In this document: positions 18,191 through 26,100 of the stretch, one piece after another
Position numbering within the stretch: the stretch's first letter is position 1
Layout of the letters: each line of letters opens with the position of its first letter
NCBI RefSeq assembly: GCF_030316845.1
Contig: NZ_JASZYS010000007.1
Span: forward strand, 186,001-250,000
Length of the DNA stretch: 64,000 nt
Origin: Variovorax davisae
GTDB taxonomy: Bacteria > Pseudomonadota > Gammaproteobacteria > Burkholderiales > Burkholderiaceae_C
Reading direction: 5' to 3'
Translations under genes and position numbers: made by a program
Notes under the pieces: model-generated
Seen by the model: the letters and a program-made list of their open reading frames with translations, nothing else
Told to the model about the DNA's origin: nothing
Database searches by the model: none

Positions 18191-18267
18191 CGGTGTGTGG
18201 CGCAGCCTGGTAGCGCACTTGCATGGGGTGCAAGGGGTCGAAGGTTCGAATCCTTTCACACCGACCA
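18191..18267 (+). tRNA. tRNA-Pro (anticodon GGG)
   Basis: A 77-nt cloverleaf can be folded by eye. The acceptor stem CGGTGTG pairs with CACACCG and is followed by encoded ACCA. The anticodon stem CTTGC/GCAAG encloses the loop ATGGGGT, giving anticodon GGG. The T-arm loop contains TTCGAAT. It reads CCC and CCU proline codons. It follows ihfA-merR, as in related genomes. Confidence 0.96.
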
Positions 18268-18281
18268 ATACGATCAAGGGG

Positions 18282-18854
18282 TTAGCTCTCGCAAGGGGCT
18301 GACCCCTTGTGCTTTTGGGCGCTGATCGCACGGCTCAGCCGCAGGTAGGTTCCGCTTGGCGAGTTCCCGAACAAGGGATCCGGGCACGCGGGTGCCGCCC
18401 GGGCCACGACATCCCAGTCCTGTTCATTCAGCAGGAGCCGCGCACGCGGGAGGACTTGTCTTTCCTCGGTGGCAATGTGGTGCCGGTAGTAGGCAAGGTA
18501 GAGCGCCGCCGTCGCTTCCACCGTCGCGCGCAGGACGTAGGCATCGCTGATGACGCCGTTGAGGTGGGCGACCAGTTCTTCTCCGGCCACCGCAATCACG
18601 CGGTGCTCCTGGAGCAGCCGGTTGATCGGCAGCCGCATCTGCGGATCGCGGGCCGCGAGCAAGGTGAAGGCCGCGTCTTCGCGCGGGTGATGAAAGCAAT
18701 CGCCGAACTCTCGCAGGTAGGAGACGATGTCGAGCATCAGGTGGTAGTCCGGATTGCCGCCGTCGTGGAAGCTGGCGACCTGTTCCTCCAGAATGCCCAG
18801 AAGCACGGAGAAGTTGGCATGCTCGGCATGCCATTGCGCGATCTGACTGGTCAT
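18282..18854 (-). CDS. Hemerythrin-domain protein
   Basis: The 190-residue cytoplasmic protein has the hemerythrin HHE four-helix pattern of iron ligands. Histidines occur in WHAEHANF (near residue 9), FHHPRED, LLQEHRVI and the C-terminal YRHHIATEERQVLP, with the E/D ligands spaced as expected. Such di-iron proteins bind O2 or NO and often act in oxygen or nitrosative-stress responses. GGAGA precedes ATG 18854. An FNR-like box (18918-18931) lies 64 nt upstream, pointing to induction at low oxygen. The end of the coding region overlaps the tRNA terminator hairpin. Confidence 0.88.
   Translation of the reverse strand: MTSQIAQWHAEHANFSVLLGILEEQVASFHDGGNPDYHLMLDIVSYLREFGDCFHHPREDAAFTLLAARDPQMRLPINRLLQEHRVIAVAGEELVAHLNGVISDAYVLRATVEATAALYLAYYRHHIATEERQVLPRARLLLNEQDWDVVARAAPACPDPLFGNSPSGTYLRLSRAISAQKHKGSAPCES
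18292..18316 (+). terminator. Terminator downstream of tRNA-Pro
   Basis: CAAGGGG/CCCCTTG form a 7-bp stem with a 4-nt loop (18292-18309), followed by TGCTTTT. Another copy of CAAGGGG at 18275-18281 could compete for the 3' arm. The hairpin overlaps the last codons of the convergent hemerythrin gene. Confidence 0.65.
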
Positions 18855-18917
18855 GATTTGTCTCCAGGGCCTGCCCAGACCCTGATGCCAGGCTACGCCG
18901 ATCGGCGGCCGGGTTCT

Positions 18918-18931
18918 TCGATCTGGATCAA
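18918..18931 (-). promoter_or_regulatory. FNR/ANR-like box before the hemerythrin gene
   Basis: On the minus strand the site reads TTGAT-CCAG-ATCGA, one mismatch from the FNR consensus TTGAT-n4-ATCAA. It is centred about 70 nt upstream of the start codon, which suits activation with a short 5' leader. The remaining gene-free DNA up to 19093 shows nothing recognisable. Confidence 0.65.
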
Positions 18932-19093
18932 GGCAGTTGCAAAGTCCCGAGCGGCGCATCGAGGCAGATCAAGAGGCGGCGGGGCGGTGCCCGGATGCCT
19001 CGCGCACGCTATCGCCGGTATCGCGCGAAGGAAGACCGGTGACGGTCGACTGGAACCGCTTCACACCGCTGGCCGGCCGATCCGGCCAAGGTG

Positions 19094-19600
19094 CTAGGCT
19101 TTCTCGATCTGGCGGGCCAACCCGGCCGGGGATTCGGACTTCGCCTTCGAATCGGCCAACGCGCGCACCAGCAGGACCGGCACGCTGGCGTAGCGCAGGA
19201 TGTTCTCGGCGCTGCTGCCCATCACCACCCGGCCGACCCCGCGCCGCCCATGGGTGCCGAGCACGATCAGGTCGGCGGGCCAGGCGGCGGCTTCGGCCGT
19301 GACCTGTTCGTGCACCGATCCCGAAAAGGTGTCGCGCAAGGCGACATCGGCTTCGACGCCCGCGGCCTGCGCCGTGGCCTTGCATCCTTCGAGGAGGGTC
19401 CGGCCCTGGACGCGCAGGGTGTCGAGCCAGTCGCCGGCGAAGCCCGCATAGGCATCCATGGCCAGGGCGAACGACAGTTCATCGATCACGTGGAGCAGCC
19501 GCAACTGCCCTTGCGTGAGCTTGGCGATGCGGATGGCCTCGTCCAGCCCGCGCGCCGACGTCGGACTGCCATCCACGGGAACCAGAATTCGTTGGTACAT
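19094..19600 (-). CDS. Universal stress protein (UspA family), copy 1
   Basis: The 168-residue protein is a single Usp domain: YQRILVPVDGSPTSARGLDE at the N-terminus and the ATP-binding signature VLGTHGRRGVGRVVMGSSAE near residue 135, so it belongs to the ATP-binding class. A 15-residue tail follows the last strand (VPVLLVRA). AGGGG precedes ATG 19600. It diverges from a second usp gene across 133 bp holding one FNR-like box, so both are probably induced together under oxygen limitation. Specific function is unknown. Confidence 0.9.
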   Translation of the reverse strand: MYQRILVPVDGSPTSARGLDEAIRIAKLTQGQLRLLHVIDELSFALAMDAYAGFAGDWLDTLRVQGRTLLEGCKATAQAAGVEADVALRDTFSGSVHEQVTAEAAAWPADLIVLGTHGRRGVGRVVMGSSAENILRYASVPVLLVRALADSKAKSESPAGLARQIEKA

Positions 19601-19661
19601 GTCAGCCCCTTCCGAATGCAGTGGTGAGGGCTTCAGTATCCCGACGCCGCAGCACCGAGCC

Positions 19662-19675
19662 TTGATCTGGCGCAA
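19662..19675. promoter_or_regulatory. FNR/ANR-like box in the divergent usp-usp promoter
   Basis: TTGAT-CTGG-CGCAA matches the FNR left half exactly and the right half at 3 of 5 positions. It lies 62 nt from the start of one usp gene and 58 nt from the other, nearly central. That geometry equals that of the box before the hemerythrin gene. Confidence 0.55.
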
Positions 19676-19733
19676 ACAAGCCTGCGCCCGGGCGACGACC
19701 ATTGGCGAATCCAGACTTCCCCCGGAGGGTGCC

Positions 19734-20156
19734 ATGAAAGTTCTTCTTGCCGTCGACGGCAGCGACTACACGAAGCGAATGATTTCCTACCTCGGAGCGC
19801 ACAAGGATTCATGGGTGGCCGGGCATGCGTTCACGGTGCTGCACATCGTCCTTCCGGTGCCGCACCGGGCGGCGGCGTTCGCCGGGCCGGAGATCGTGCG
19901 CGCCTACTACGACGACGATGCCCGTGTGGTTCTCGATTCCGTCCGGGCGCAACTGGCCGAACAGGGGATCGAGGCGGAGCTCGTCCACAAGGTGGGCCAT
20001 CCGGCGGACGAGATCGCGGCCCATGCCGAATCGGGCCGTTTCGATCTCCTGGTCATGGGATCGCACGGGGTGGGGGCACTGAAGAATCTGGTGCTGGGCT
20101 CCGTCGCCACCAAGGTGCTGGCGAAGTGCACGGTGCCGGTGCTGCTGGTGCGCTGA
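19734..20156 (+). CDS. Universal stress protein (UspA family), copy 2
   Basis: The 140-residue single-domain Usp begins MKVLLAVDGSDYTKRMISYL and carries the ATP-binding stretch MGSHGVGALKNLVLGSVATK, ending VPVLLVR. CGGAGGG precedes the ATG. It differs clearly from the divergent copy (the two are not recent duplicates), with a longer insert after the first strand (AFTVLHIVLPVPHRAAAF). Shared promoter region and FNR-like box suggest joint regulation. Confidence 0.92.
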   Translation: MKVLLAVDGSDYTKRMISYLGAHKDSWVAGHAFTVLHIVLPVPHRAAAFAGPEIVRAYYDDDARVVLDSVRAQLAEQGIEAELVHKVGHPADEIAAHAESGRFDLLVMGSHGVGALKNLVLGSVATKVLAKCTVPVLLVR

Positions 20157-20282
20157 CATGGAAGGGTTCATGTTCATCGCCGCGGGCAGCCGGGCGCAGG
20201 CCGTTCCGGGGGTTTGACACTGGCGGGGCTGAAGGGCGACAGTCGGGGCCACCCCCAGCGACCCATCATCTTCGGAGCGAGC

Positions 20283-21572
20283 ATGAGCGCAGACCCGGCT
20301 GAATGGACCCAGAACGCCCAGGTGGGCGCCATGGCCTACCTGCTTCATTCCCTGCTGCAGGAAGCCGAGCGGCGCAACCGCGGCTTCATCGACAAGGTCA
20401 TCGAGGGCGCCGTCGACGACCACAAGGGCATCCCCGCGGGCACGCCCAACAAGCCCTTCGTGGATGCCGTCTTCGCCGAGACCCTGCAGATCCTGCGGCG
20501 ATCGCAGGCCGGGCTCGAACTCCCCGAGCTGCCGCCGGCGCCGCGGCCGCGCGAGCTCGGCGCGCAGGCGCCGGTCAGCGACGACTGGCTTCAGTGGATC
20601 GCCGAAAACCGCCTGCGCGAATGCACGCCCGACTCGATGCTCTCGACGATGACGGCGGCCGGCATCGACGCGGCGCAAGCGAAGGCGGCCATCGCCCGGA
20701 TGGAGAGCGACCCGGCCTTTCGCGCCGCCCGCCGGATGCAGAAGGTCGAGCGCAAGCTCGAAACGGTGGTGGCCAACCTGCAGAAGCTGTGGGCATCGGC
20801 GCCGCGCTATGGCGTGGTCGAGAAGCGCAAGTCACCGTCGCGCGACGAGTTCGTCGAGCGCTACGTGCGGGGTTGCCGTCCGGTGGTCCTGACCGACGTC
20901 ACCAAGGACTGGGGCGCCATGAAGCGCTGGTCGCCCGAAGACCTCAAGCGCCGCTTCGGCCATCTGGACGTCGAGATCCAGGACGGCCGCAACGCCGATC
21001 CGAACTACGAGGAGAACAAGCTGGAACATCGCCGGATCGTGCAGCTGGGGCCCTTCGTCGACCGGGTGCTCGCGGGCGGGCCGACCAACGACTACTACCT
21101 GACGGCCAACAACGAGGCCTTGCGCAGTCCCGGGTTCGCGCCGCTCTTGGACGACATCGGCCGGCTGCCGCCCGCCTGCGACCGCTCGCAGCTCGGCCAC
21201 CGCTCGTCGTTCTGGTTCGGGCCGGCCGGCACCACCACGCCCCTGCATCACGACACCCTCATGCTGTTCCACACGCAGGTGGTCGGCCGCAAGCGCTGGC
21301 GCCTGGTCTCGCCCCTGGAGACGCCGAAGCTCTACAACTACAACGGCGTCTTCAGCCCGGTCGACGTCGAGAACCCGGACCTCGCCCGCTATCCGCTCTT
21401 CGGCGAGGTCCAGGTTCTGGACGTCGTCGTGGAGCCCGGCGAGACGATGTTCCTGCCGCTCGCCTGGTGGCACCAGGTGCTGTCGATGGACATCAGCCTG
21501 TCGTTCTCCTACTCCAACCTCGACCTGCCGAACGACTTCAGCTACCAGAACCCGGACATCCGGAACTGGTAA
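20283..21572 (+). CDS. JmjC/cupin-8 Fe(II)/2-oxoglutarate hydroxylase-like protein
   Basis: The 429-residue protein has an uncharacterised helical N-terminal part (about residues 1-175) joined to a cupin_8/JmjC domain (VVLTDVTKDWGAMKRWSPED on). The Fe(II) triad is visible as HHD at residues 322-324 and the distal His397 in LAWWHQV. Lys/Arg residues in VVGRKRWRLVSP are placed to bind 2-oxoglutarate. Relatives hydroxylate side chains of proteins or peptides. The substrate is unknown. GGAG precedes ATG 20283. It lies on the same strand as the encapsulin operon but is separated from it by a 117-bp gap with its own operator, so functional linkage is uncertain. Confidence 0.82.
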   Translation: MSADPAEWTQNAQVGAMAYLLHSLLQEAERRNRGFIDKVIEGAVDDHKGIPAGTPNKPFVDAVFAETLQILRRSQAGLELPELPPAPRPRELGAQAPVSDDWLQWIAENRLRECTPDSMLSTMTAAGIDAAQAKAAIARMESDPAFRAARRMQKVERKLETVVANLQKLWASAPRYGVVEKRKSPSRDEFVERYVRGCRPVVLTDVTKDWGAMKRWSPEDLKRRFGHLDVEIQDGRNADPNYEENKLEHRRIVQLGPFVDRVLAGGPTNDYYLTANNEALRSPGFAPLLDDIGRLPPACDRSQLGHRSSFWFGPAGTTTPLHHDTLMLFHTQVVGRKRWRLVSPLETPKLYNYNGVFSPVDVENPDLARYPLFGEVQVLDVVVEPGETMFLPLAWWHQVLSMDISLSFSYSNLDLPNDFSYQNPDIRNW

Positions 21573-21640
21573 CAAGGGCGAAGCGGGAAGCGGCCAACCG
21601 ATGCCGCCGCGCCACGCACGGCCTTGGTTTTGAATTCTAT

Positions 21641-21670
21641 TTACTGACCAAAACTAGTATCAGTCAGTAA
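21641..21670. promoter_or_regulatory. Symmetric 30-bp operator at the head of the encapsulin operon
   Basis: TTACTGAC (21641-21648) and GTCAGTAA (21663-21670) are perfect 8-bp arms, and the exact centre is another palindrome, ACTAGT (21653-21658). The local sequence is AT-rich and could hold a promoter: TTGAAT at 21630 and TAGTAT at 21655, a rather long 19-nt spacer. A repressor site overlapping the -10 region is the simplest reading. The bound protein is not encoded next to it. Confidence 0.6.
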
Positions 21671-21689
21671 TCTTCGGTAAAGTCTATTT

Positions 21690-21944
21690 ATGCACCTCCT
21701 GCGACAACCAGGGAGGGACTACCAGGGCGGCACGCCGTTCTCTCGTTCGCCTGTCGTGCATGAATCTGCCTGCGCGGCGCCTCGCGGACTGCGGGATCGG
21801 TCCAGTGCCGCCGTGGCTGCTCCCAATGCCTTTTGCACCGATCCGGGCGACCTCGTCGCGCGGGCGTATGCGCTTCTCGAACAGGAGGCGCAAGCCTGGC
21901 AGCAACGACAGCGGGCCGACCTGTTGCCGGGGGGTGAATGTTGA
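21690..21944 (+). CDS. Possible small hypothetical protein overlapping the cyclase start
   Basis: An 84-residue frame begins MHLLRQPGRDYQGG and ends with a helical stretch DLVARAYALLEQEAQAWQQR. Its TGA overlaps the cyclase ATG by 7 nt, which would couple translation. The ribosome site is weak (GGTAAAG) and I recognise no family. It may be a real short coupling protein or just the leader of the cyclase mRNA. Confidence 0.4.
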   Translation: MHLLRQPGRDYQGGTPFSRSPVVHESACAAPRGLRDRSSAAVAAPNAFCTDPGDLVARAYALLEQEAQAWQQRQRADLLPGGEC

Positions 21945-24900
21945 TTTGCCCCTCGTGCGCTTTCGCCAATTCGGAGATTGCGCGCTTTTGCGGCGGCTGC
22001 GGGGTGCTGCTGGACTTCGCCGTCCAGCGCGCCGATGGCGAGCGGCGGCAGATCACGGTGCTCACTTGCGACGTCGTCGGGTCGACCGCGCTGTCGCAGA
22101 CGCTCGACCCCGAAGACCTGCATGAAATGCTGGGCGACTTCCAGCGGGTCTGCCAGGAGACGGCCGAACGGTACGACGGCTATATCTCCCAGTTCCTGGG
22201 CGATGGCGTCCAGATCTATTTCGGCTTCCCGCGGGCGCACGAGGACGATGCCCGGCGGGCCGTCAGCTGCGGCCTCGAAATCCTCCAGGGCACCGAACAG
22301 CTGAACCAGGCCTCGGCGCGGCCGTCGGGCGCCAGGCTGCGGATCCGGGTCGGCGCCGACACCGGGCGGGTCGTGGTCAGCCCGGTCGGAACCGGCGCCC
22401 GGCGCGAGAACATCGCGATGGGCGATGCGCCCAACATCGCATCGCGGGTGCAGGCGCTCGCGGAGCCCGACACCCTGTGGGTCACCGAAGCCACCTGGCG
22501 CATCGCCCACGAGCATTTCCAGGGCGAGCCGCGGGGCGAGTTCGAGCTCAAGGGCGTGGCTTCGGCGGTCCGCCTCTGGCGCGTCACTCGCGCCGGCGGC
22601 GTCGTCCCGGGGCTGGAGCGGGTCGACCTGCTGACCCTCTACGTCGGCCGCGGGCACGAGCATGCGCTGCTGGCGGCGCACTGGACGGCGGCCAGATCCG
22701 GTGCGGCGCGCTTCGTCACCGTGCGCGGCGAGCCGGGCATCGGAAAATCGCGGCTGGTCGCCGAGTTCAGGGGCCAGGTGGCGAGCGCGGACACCACGGT
22801 GCTCGCCGTGCGCTGCACCCAGTTCGCGAAGAACAGCGCGTTCCTGCCGGTCATCGAGCTGCTCGAACGCGTGCTGGGCCTGGCGGGCGCCACCGAGCCG
22901 GAGGAACGGCTCAGCCGCATCGACCAGCAACTGGCGGCGCTGGGCATCAGGGCCGCCGATGCGGCTCCGCTGCTGGCGGCGCTGCTGTCGATCCCGGTGG
23001 CCGAGCGCTATCCGGCCCTGGAGCTGTCGCCCACGCGCCGCCGCGTCCGAACGATCGAGACGCTGGTCGCCGTCATCGAGGCCATCGCATCGCGCCACCC
23101 GACCATCCTGGTGGCGGAGGATCTGCATTGGGCCGATCCGTCAACGCTCGAAGTGCTCGAACTGCTGGTGTCGCGCGCGCGCCGGCTGCCGCTGCTCGGC
23201 CTGTTCACGGCCCGGCCCGAGTTCGAGGCGGCATGGCCGGACGACGAGGCCACGCCCCTGGTCGATGTCTCGCGCCTCGACCATGCCGAGGTCGAGGCGG
23301 TCGTTCGCCATGTCGCCCACGGCAAGCCGGTGCCGGGCGACGTGATCCGCGAGATCACCCAGCGCTGCGACGGCGTGCCGCTGTTCATCGAGGAGGTGGC
23401 GCGGGCGGTGATCGAGGCCGGCGTGCTGCAGGAGAACGAGTATTCGTGGGCGCTCACGGGCGCGCTGCCCTCGGACCTGATCCCGGCCAGCGTCGACGCC
23501 TCGCTGATGGCGCGCATCGACCGGCTCGGCGAAGCGCGCGGCACCGCGCAGCTCGCGGCCACGATCGGGCGCGAGTTCACCTATGCCCAGCTGCGCGCGG
23601 TCAGCGAGCGCAGCGACAAGGACCTGGCGGACGATCTCCAGCGCATCCTGTCCGCCGGCCTGGCCTGGCAGGTGTCCACCGCCGCGCCCACCACCTTCGT
23701 CTTCAAGCACGCGCTGGTCCAGATGGCCGCCTACGAGTCGCTGCTGCGCTCGACGCGCCAGCGCTTCCACGAACGGATCGCGCGGGTGCTGCTGTCCGAT
23801 TTCGGCGGCGAGGTGGCGCTGCGGCCGGAGATCGTCGCGCGCCACTTGTCGGGTGCCGGCCATCACGCGGAAAGCAGCGACCACTGGTTCGCCGCCGGGC
23901 AGCGGGCCCTGACCCGCATGGCCGTTCCCGAGGCCCACGGACATTTCACGCGGGCCCTCGAAGGCCTGGCCAAGTTGCCGACCTCGGACGAGGTGCTGAC
24001 CAAGGAGCTGGAGCTCCAGATCGCGATCGCACCGACGCTGATGACGCTCTACGGCTGGGCCTCGCCCACGGTGGCGCTGGCGTGCGAGCGGGCCCGCAGC
24101 CTGAGCCATCTGCTGGAGCGGCCCGACCGGCTCTATGAGCCGATCTGGGGGCTGTGGACGAATCTCTTCGTCGGCGGCCAGCTCGACCGGGCGCTCGACA
24201 CGGCGAACGAGGCGCTGTCGATGGCGCTGGCCAGCGGCGTCCCGATGCTGGAGGTGACCGGCCGCCATGCGGTCGCCTACACGCACTACTACCGCGGCGA
24301 ATGGGCCGAGTGCATCGCGCATGCGCAGGCCGGCATCGCGCTCTACGCGCTGGAGCAGGAGCGCACGCTCACCAACACCTTCCAGATCAGCTCCACCGTC
24401 AACATGGTTGCCGGGCTGGCCAGCAGCCTGTGGATGATGGGCCACCAGGACCAGGGGCTGGCGGAACTCGACCACATGATCGCGATGGCGCGCGACCTGG
24501 ACCACCCGTCGGCATTGAGCAATGCGCTCGGCGTCGCCTGCTACATGCTGACTTTCCACCACGACCCGCAGCGCATGCTCGGCCATGCCTCGGAGGTCAA
24601 GAGCTTCGCCCGCGCGGAAGGGTGGGAGCTCTGGTATGCCGTCGGCGTCATGAGCAGCGGCTGGGCCCGCCTGCGGCTGGGCGACCGCAGCGACGGCCTG
24701 AGGGAACTGTTCGAGGGCGTGGCGCTGTTCCGGGCCACGCGCTCCGACCTGATGGGGCCGACGGTGGCCGTGATCCACGCCGAAGGCCTGCGCGCGGCCG
24801 GCCGCGACGAGGAGGCGCTCGAGATGCTCGCCGCCACGGCCGAGACGGCCCGGCGTGGCCACGTCGGCGTGCTGCTGCCGGACGTCTTCCGGCTGATGGG

Positions 24901-25156
24901 CGAGATCCACCTGCAGGCCGGCGCGCTGGCGCAGGCGGAGGCGGCCTTCGAGCAGGCCCTGGCGACGGCGCGGGCCCAGCAGGCCCTGTCGCTCGAACTG
25001 CGCGCCGCGATGTCGCGCCAGGCGCTGCTCGCGCGCACCGGCCGCGCGGCCGAGGGCATGGCGCTCGTCCGGCGCTGCTACGAGCGATTCAGCGACAGCT
25101 TCGATCAACCCGAGTTGCGCGCCGCCCGCGCGCTGCTCGAAGGCGGTGGGCGCTAG
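21938..25156 (+). CDS. Zinc-ribbon / class III nucleotidyl cyclase / AAA-type ATPase / TPR signalling protein
   Basis: The 1072-residue protein starts with a zinc ribbon (Cys4, Cys7, Cys18, Cys21). A class III cyclase domain follows, with metal aspartates Asp45 (TCDVVGST) and Asp89 (LGDGVQ) and the transition-state pair Asn166/Arg170 (NIASR), so it looks catalytically complete. A STAND-like ATPase domain has Walker A GEPGIGKSR near residue 266 and Walker B LVAEDLHWAD near 390. The C-terminal half (about 620-1060) is TPR-like helical repeats. Such proteins couple an unknown signal, sensed by the TPR array, to cAMP or cGMP production. A GGGGGGTG site precedes the ATG. The next gene starts 1 nt after the stop, making it the first large gene of the encapsulin operon. 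Confidence 0.88.
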   Translation: MLICPSCAFANSEIARFCGGCGVLLDFAVQRADGERRQITVLTCDVVGSTALSQTLDPEDLHEMLGDFQRVCQETAERYDGYISQFLGDGVQIYFGFPRAHEDDARRAVSCGLEILQGTEQLNQASARPSGARLRIRVGADTGRVVVSPVGTGARRENIAMGDAPNIASRVQALAEPDTLWVTEATWRIAHEHFQGEPRGEFELKGVASAVRLWRVTRAGGVVPGLERVDLLTLYVGRGHEHALLAAHWTAARSGAARFVTVRGEPGIGKSRLVAEFRGQVASADTTVLAVRCTQFAKNSAFLPVIELLERVLGLAGATEPEERLSRIDQQLAALGIRAADAAPLLAALLSIPVAERYPALELSPTRRRVRTIETLVAVIEAIASRHPTILVAEDLHWADPSTLEVLELLVSRARRLPLLGLFTARPEFEAAWPDDEATPLVDVSRLDHAEVEAVVRHVAHGKPVPGDVIREITQRCDGVPLFIEEVARAVIEAGVLQENEYSWALTGALPSDLIPASVDASLMARIDRLGEARGTAQLAATIGREFTYAQLRAVSERSDKDLADDLQRILSAGLAWQVSTAAPTTFVFKHALVQMAAYESLLRSTRQRFHERIARVLLSDFGGEVALRPEIVARHLSGAGHHAESSDHWFAAGQRALTRMAVPEAHGHFTRALEGLAKLPTSDEVLTKELELQIAIAPTLMTLYGWASPTVALACERARSLSHLLERPDRLYEPIWGLWTNLFVGGQLDRALDTANEALSMALASGVPMLEVTGRHAVAYTHYYRGEWAECIAHAQAGIALYALEQERTLTNTFQISSTVNMVAGLASSLWMMGHQDQGLAELDHMIAMARDLDHPSALSNALGVACYMLTFHHDPQRMLGHASEVKSFARAEGWELWYAVGVMSSGWARLRLGDRSDGLRELFEGVALFRATRSDLMGPTVAVIHAEGLRAAGRDEEALEMLAATAETARRGHVGVLLPDVFRLMGEIHLQAGALAQAEAAFEQALATARAQQALSLELRAAMSRQALLARTGRAAEGMALVRRCYERFSDSFDQPELRAARALLEGGGR

Positions 25157-25157
25157 G

Positions 25158-26060
25158 ATGAAGCCGGCCTCGGCCCCGGTGGCGTTCGACGCCTTGCGCC
25201 CGGAGGTGGAGGCCGGCACGCCGCTCGATGTCTGGTGGCAGGTCTCGCCCGCCCATCCGAGCCATCGGCTGGTCGTCGAGCGGCGCGTGAACGGGGTGCA
25301 GCGGCCCTCGGTGCGCGCCTGGCCCGATGGCCGCCATGCCGACGCCGGCGCCCAGTGCTTCCGGGCCCAGCTGCCGCCCTGCGCAGCCGGGGAGCGGGTG
25401 GACTACGCGCCGATCCTCTATCGGGCCGGACAGCTGGTGGCCGAACTCCCGGTCCGCAGCGTGCGCGGCGTGCCGGCCGCTGCCCCTGGCGGTGACGCGC
25501 TGCCAGCGCCGGTGCAGGCGCCGGGCACCGTTCCCCGCTACGACTGGGGCACGGACTTCCTAGGCGCCTTCACCGTCCAGCTGGCGAAGCCGCCGGAGTC
25601 CTTCGGTCCGGCGCCCGATGGGCTGCACATCACCTTCTACATCGCCTCGGGCGAGATCCACGGGCCGAAGATCAACGCCCGGATCCGCGGCGAGGGCGGC
25701 GACTGGATGCTGGTGCGCCGCGACGGCGTGGGCGTCGCCGACGTGCGCATCACCTACGAGACCGACGACGGCGCGCTGCTGCTGTCGCGCTACTACGGCA
25801 TCTTCGACCTCGGGCCGGACGGCTACGAGCGCGCGCTGCGCAACGACTACGACCCGCTGCCGCCGCTGGTGCTGGCGCCGCAGTTCGTCACCTCGCACCC
25901 CGACTGGCTGTGGCTGAACCGGCTGCAGTGCATCGCGGTCGGCCGGGTGACGATGGCCGATCTGCTGGTCCGGTTCGATCTTTACGCGATTCGGGTCGGG
26001 CAGCCGCTGCCGTCCTCGGGGCTGCCGCGCGCACCCGAAGGCGCCGGCGGCGCCTGCTGA
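25158..26060 (+). CDS. DUF3237-domain protein with an extra N-terminal domain
   Basis: The 300-residue protein has two parts. The C-terminal DUF3237 barrel (from about residue 133) shows FYIASGEIHGPKINARIRGE, then GGDWMLVRRDGVGVADVR and SHPDWLWLNRLQCIAVGR. The first 110 residues are a separate beta-rich region (PLDVWWQVSPAHPSHRLVVE) that I do not recognise, joined by a Pro/Ala linker. DUF3237 proteins form small barrels of unknown, possibly ligand-binding or isomerase-like function. The start lies 1 nt after the cyclase stop and the encapsulin gene follows after 40 nt, so it is an integral operon member. It might handle a product of the downstream fusion enzyme, which is speculation. Confidence 0.8.
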   Translation: MKPASAPVAFDALRPEVEAGTPLDVWWQVSPAHPSHRLVVERRVNGVQRPSVRAWPDGRHADAGAQCFRAQLPPCAAGERVDYAPILYRAGQLVAELPVRSVRGVPAAAPGGDALPAPVQAPGTVPRYDWGTDFLGAFTVQLAKPPESFGPAPDGLHITFYIASGEIHGPKINARIRGEGGDWMLVRRDGVGVADVRITYETDDGALLLSRYYGIFDLGPDGYERALRNDYDPLPPLVLAPQFVTSHPDWLWLNRLQCIAVGRVTMADLLVRFDLYAIRVGQPLPSSGLPRAPEGAGGAC

Positions 26061-26100
26061 GTGGAACGGGTTCTCGAGGGCAAACACACAAGGAGTTGAG

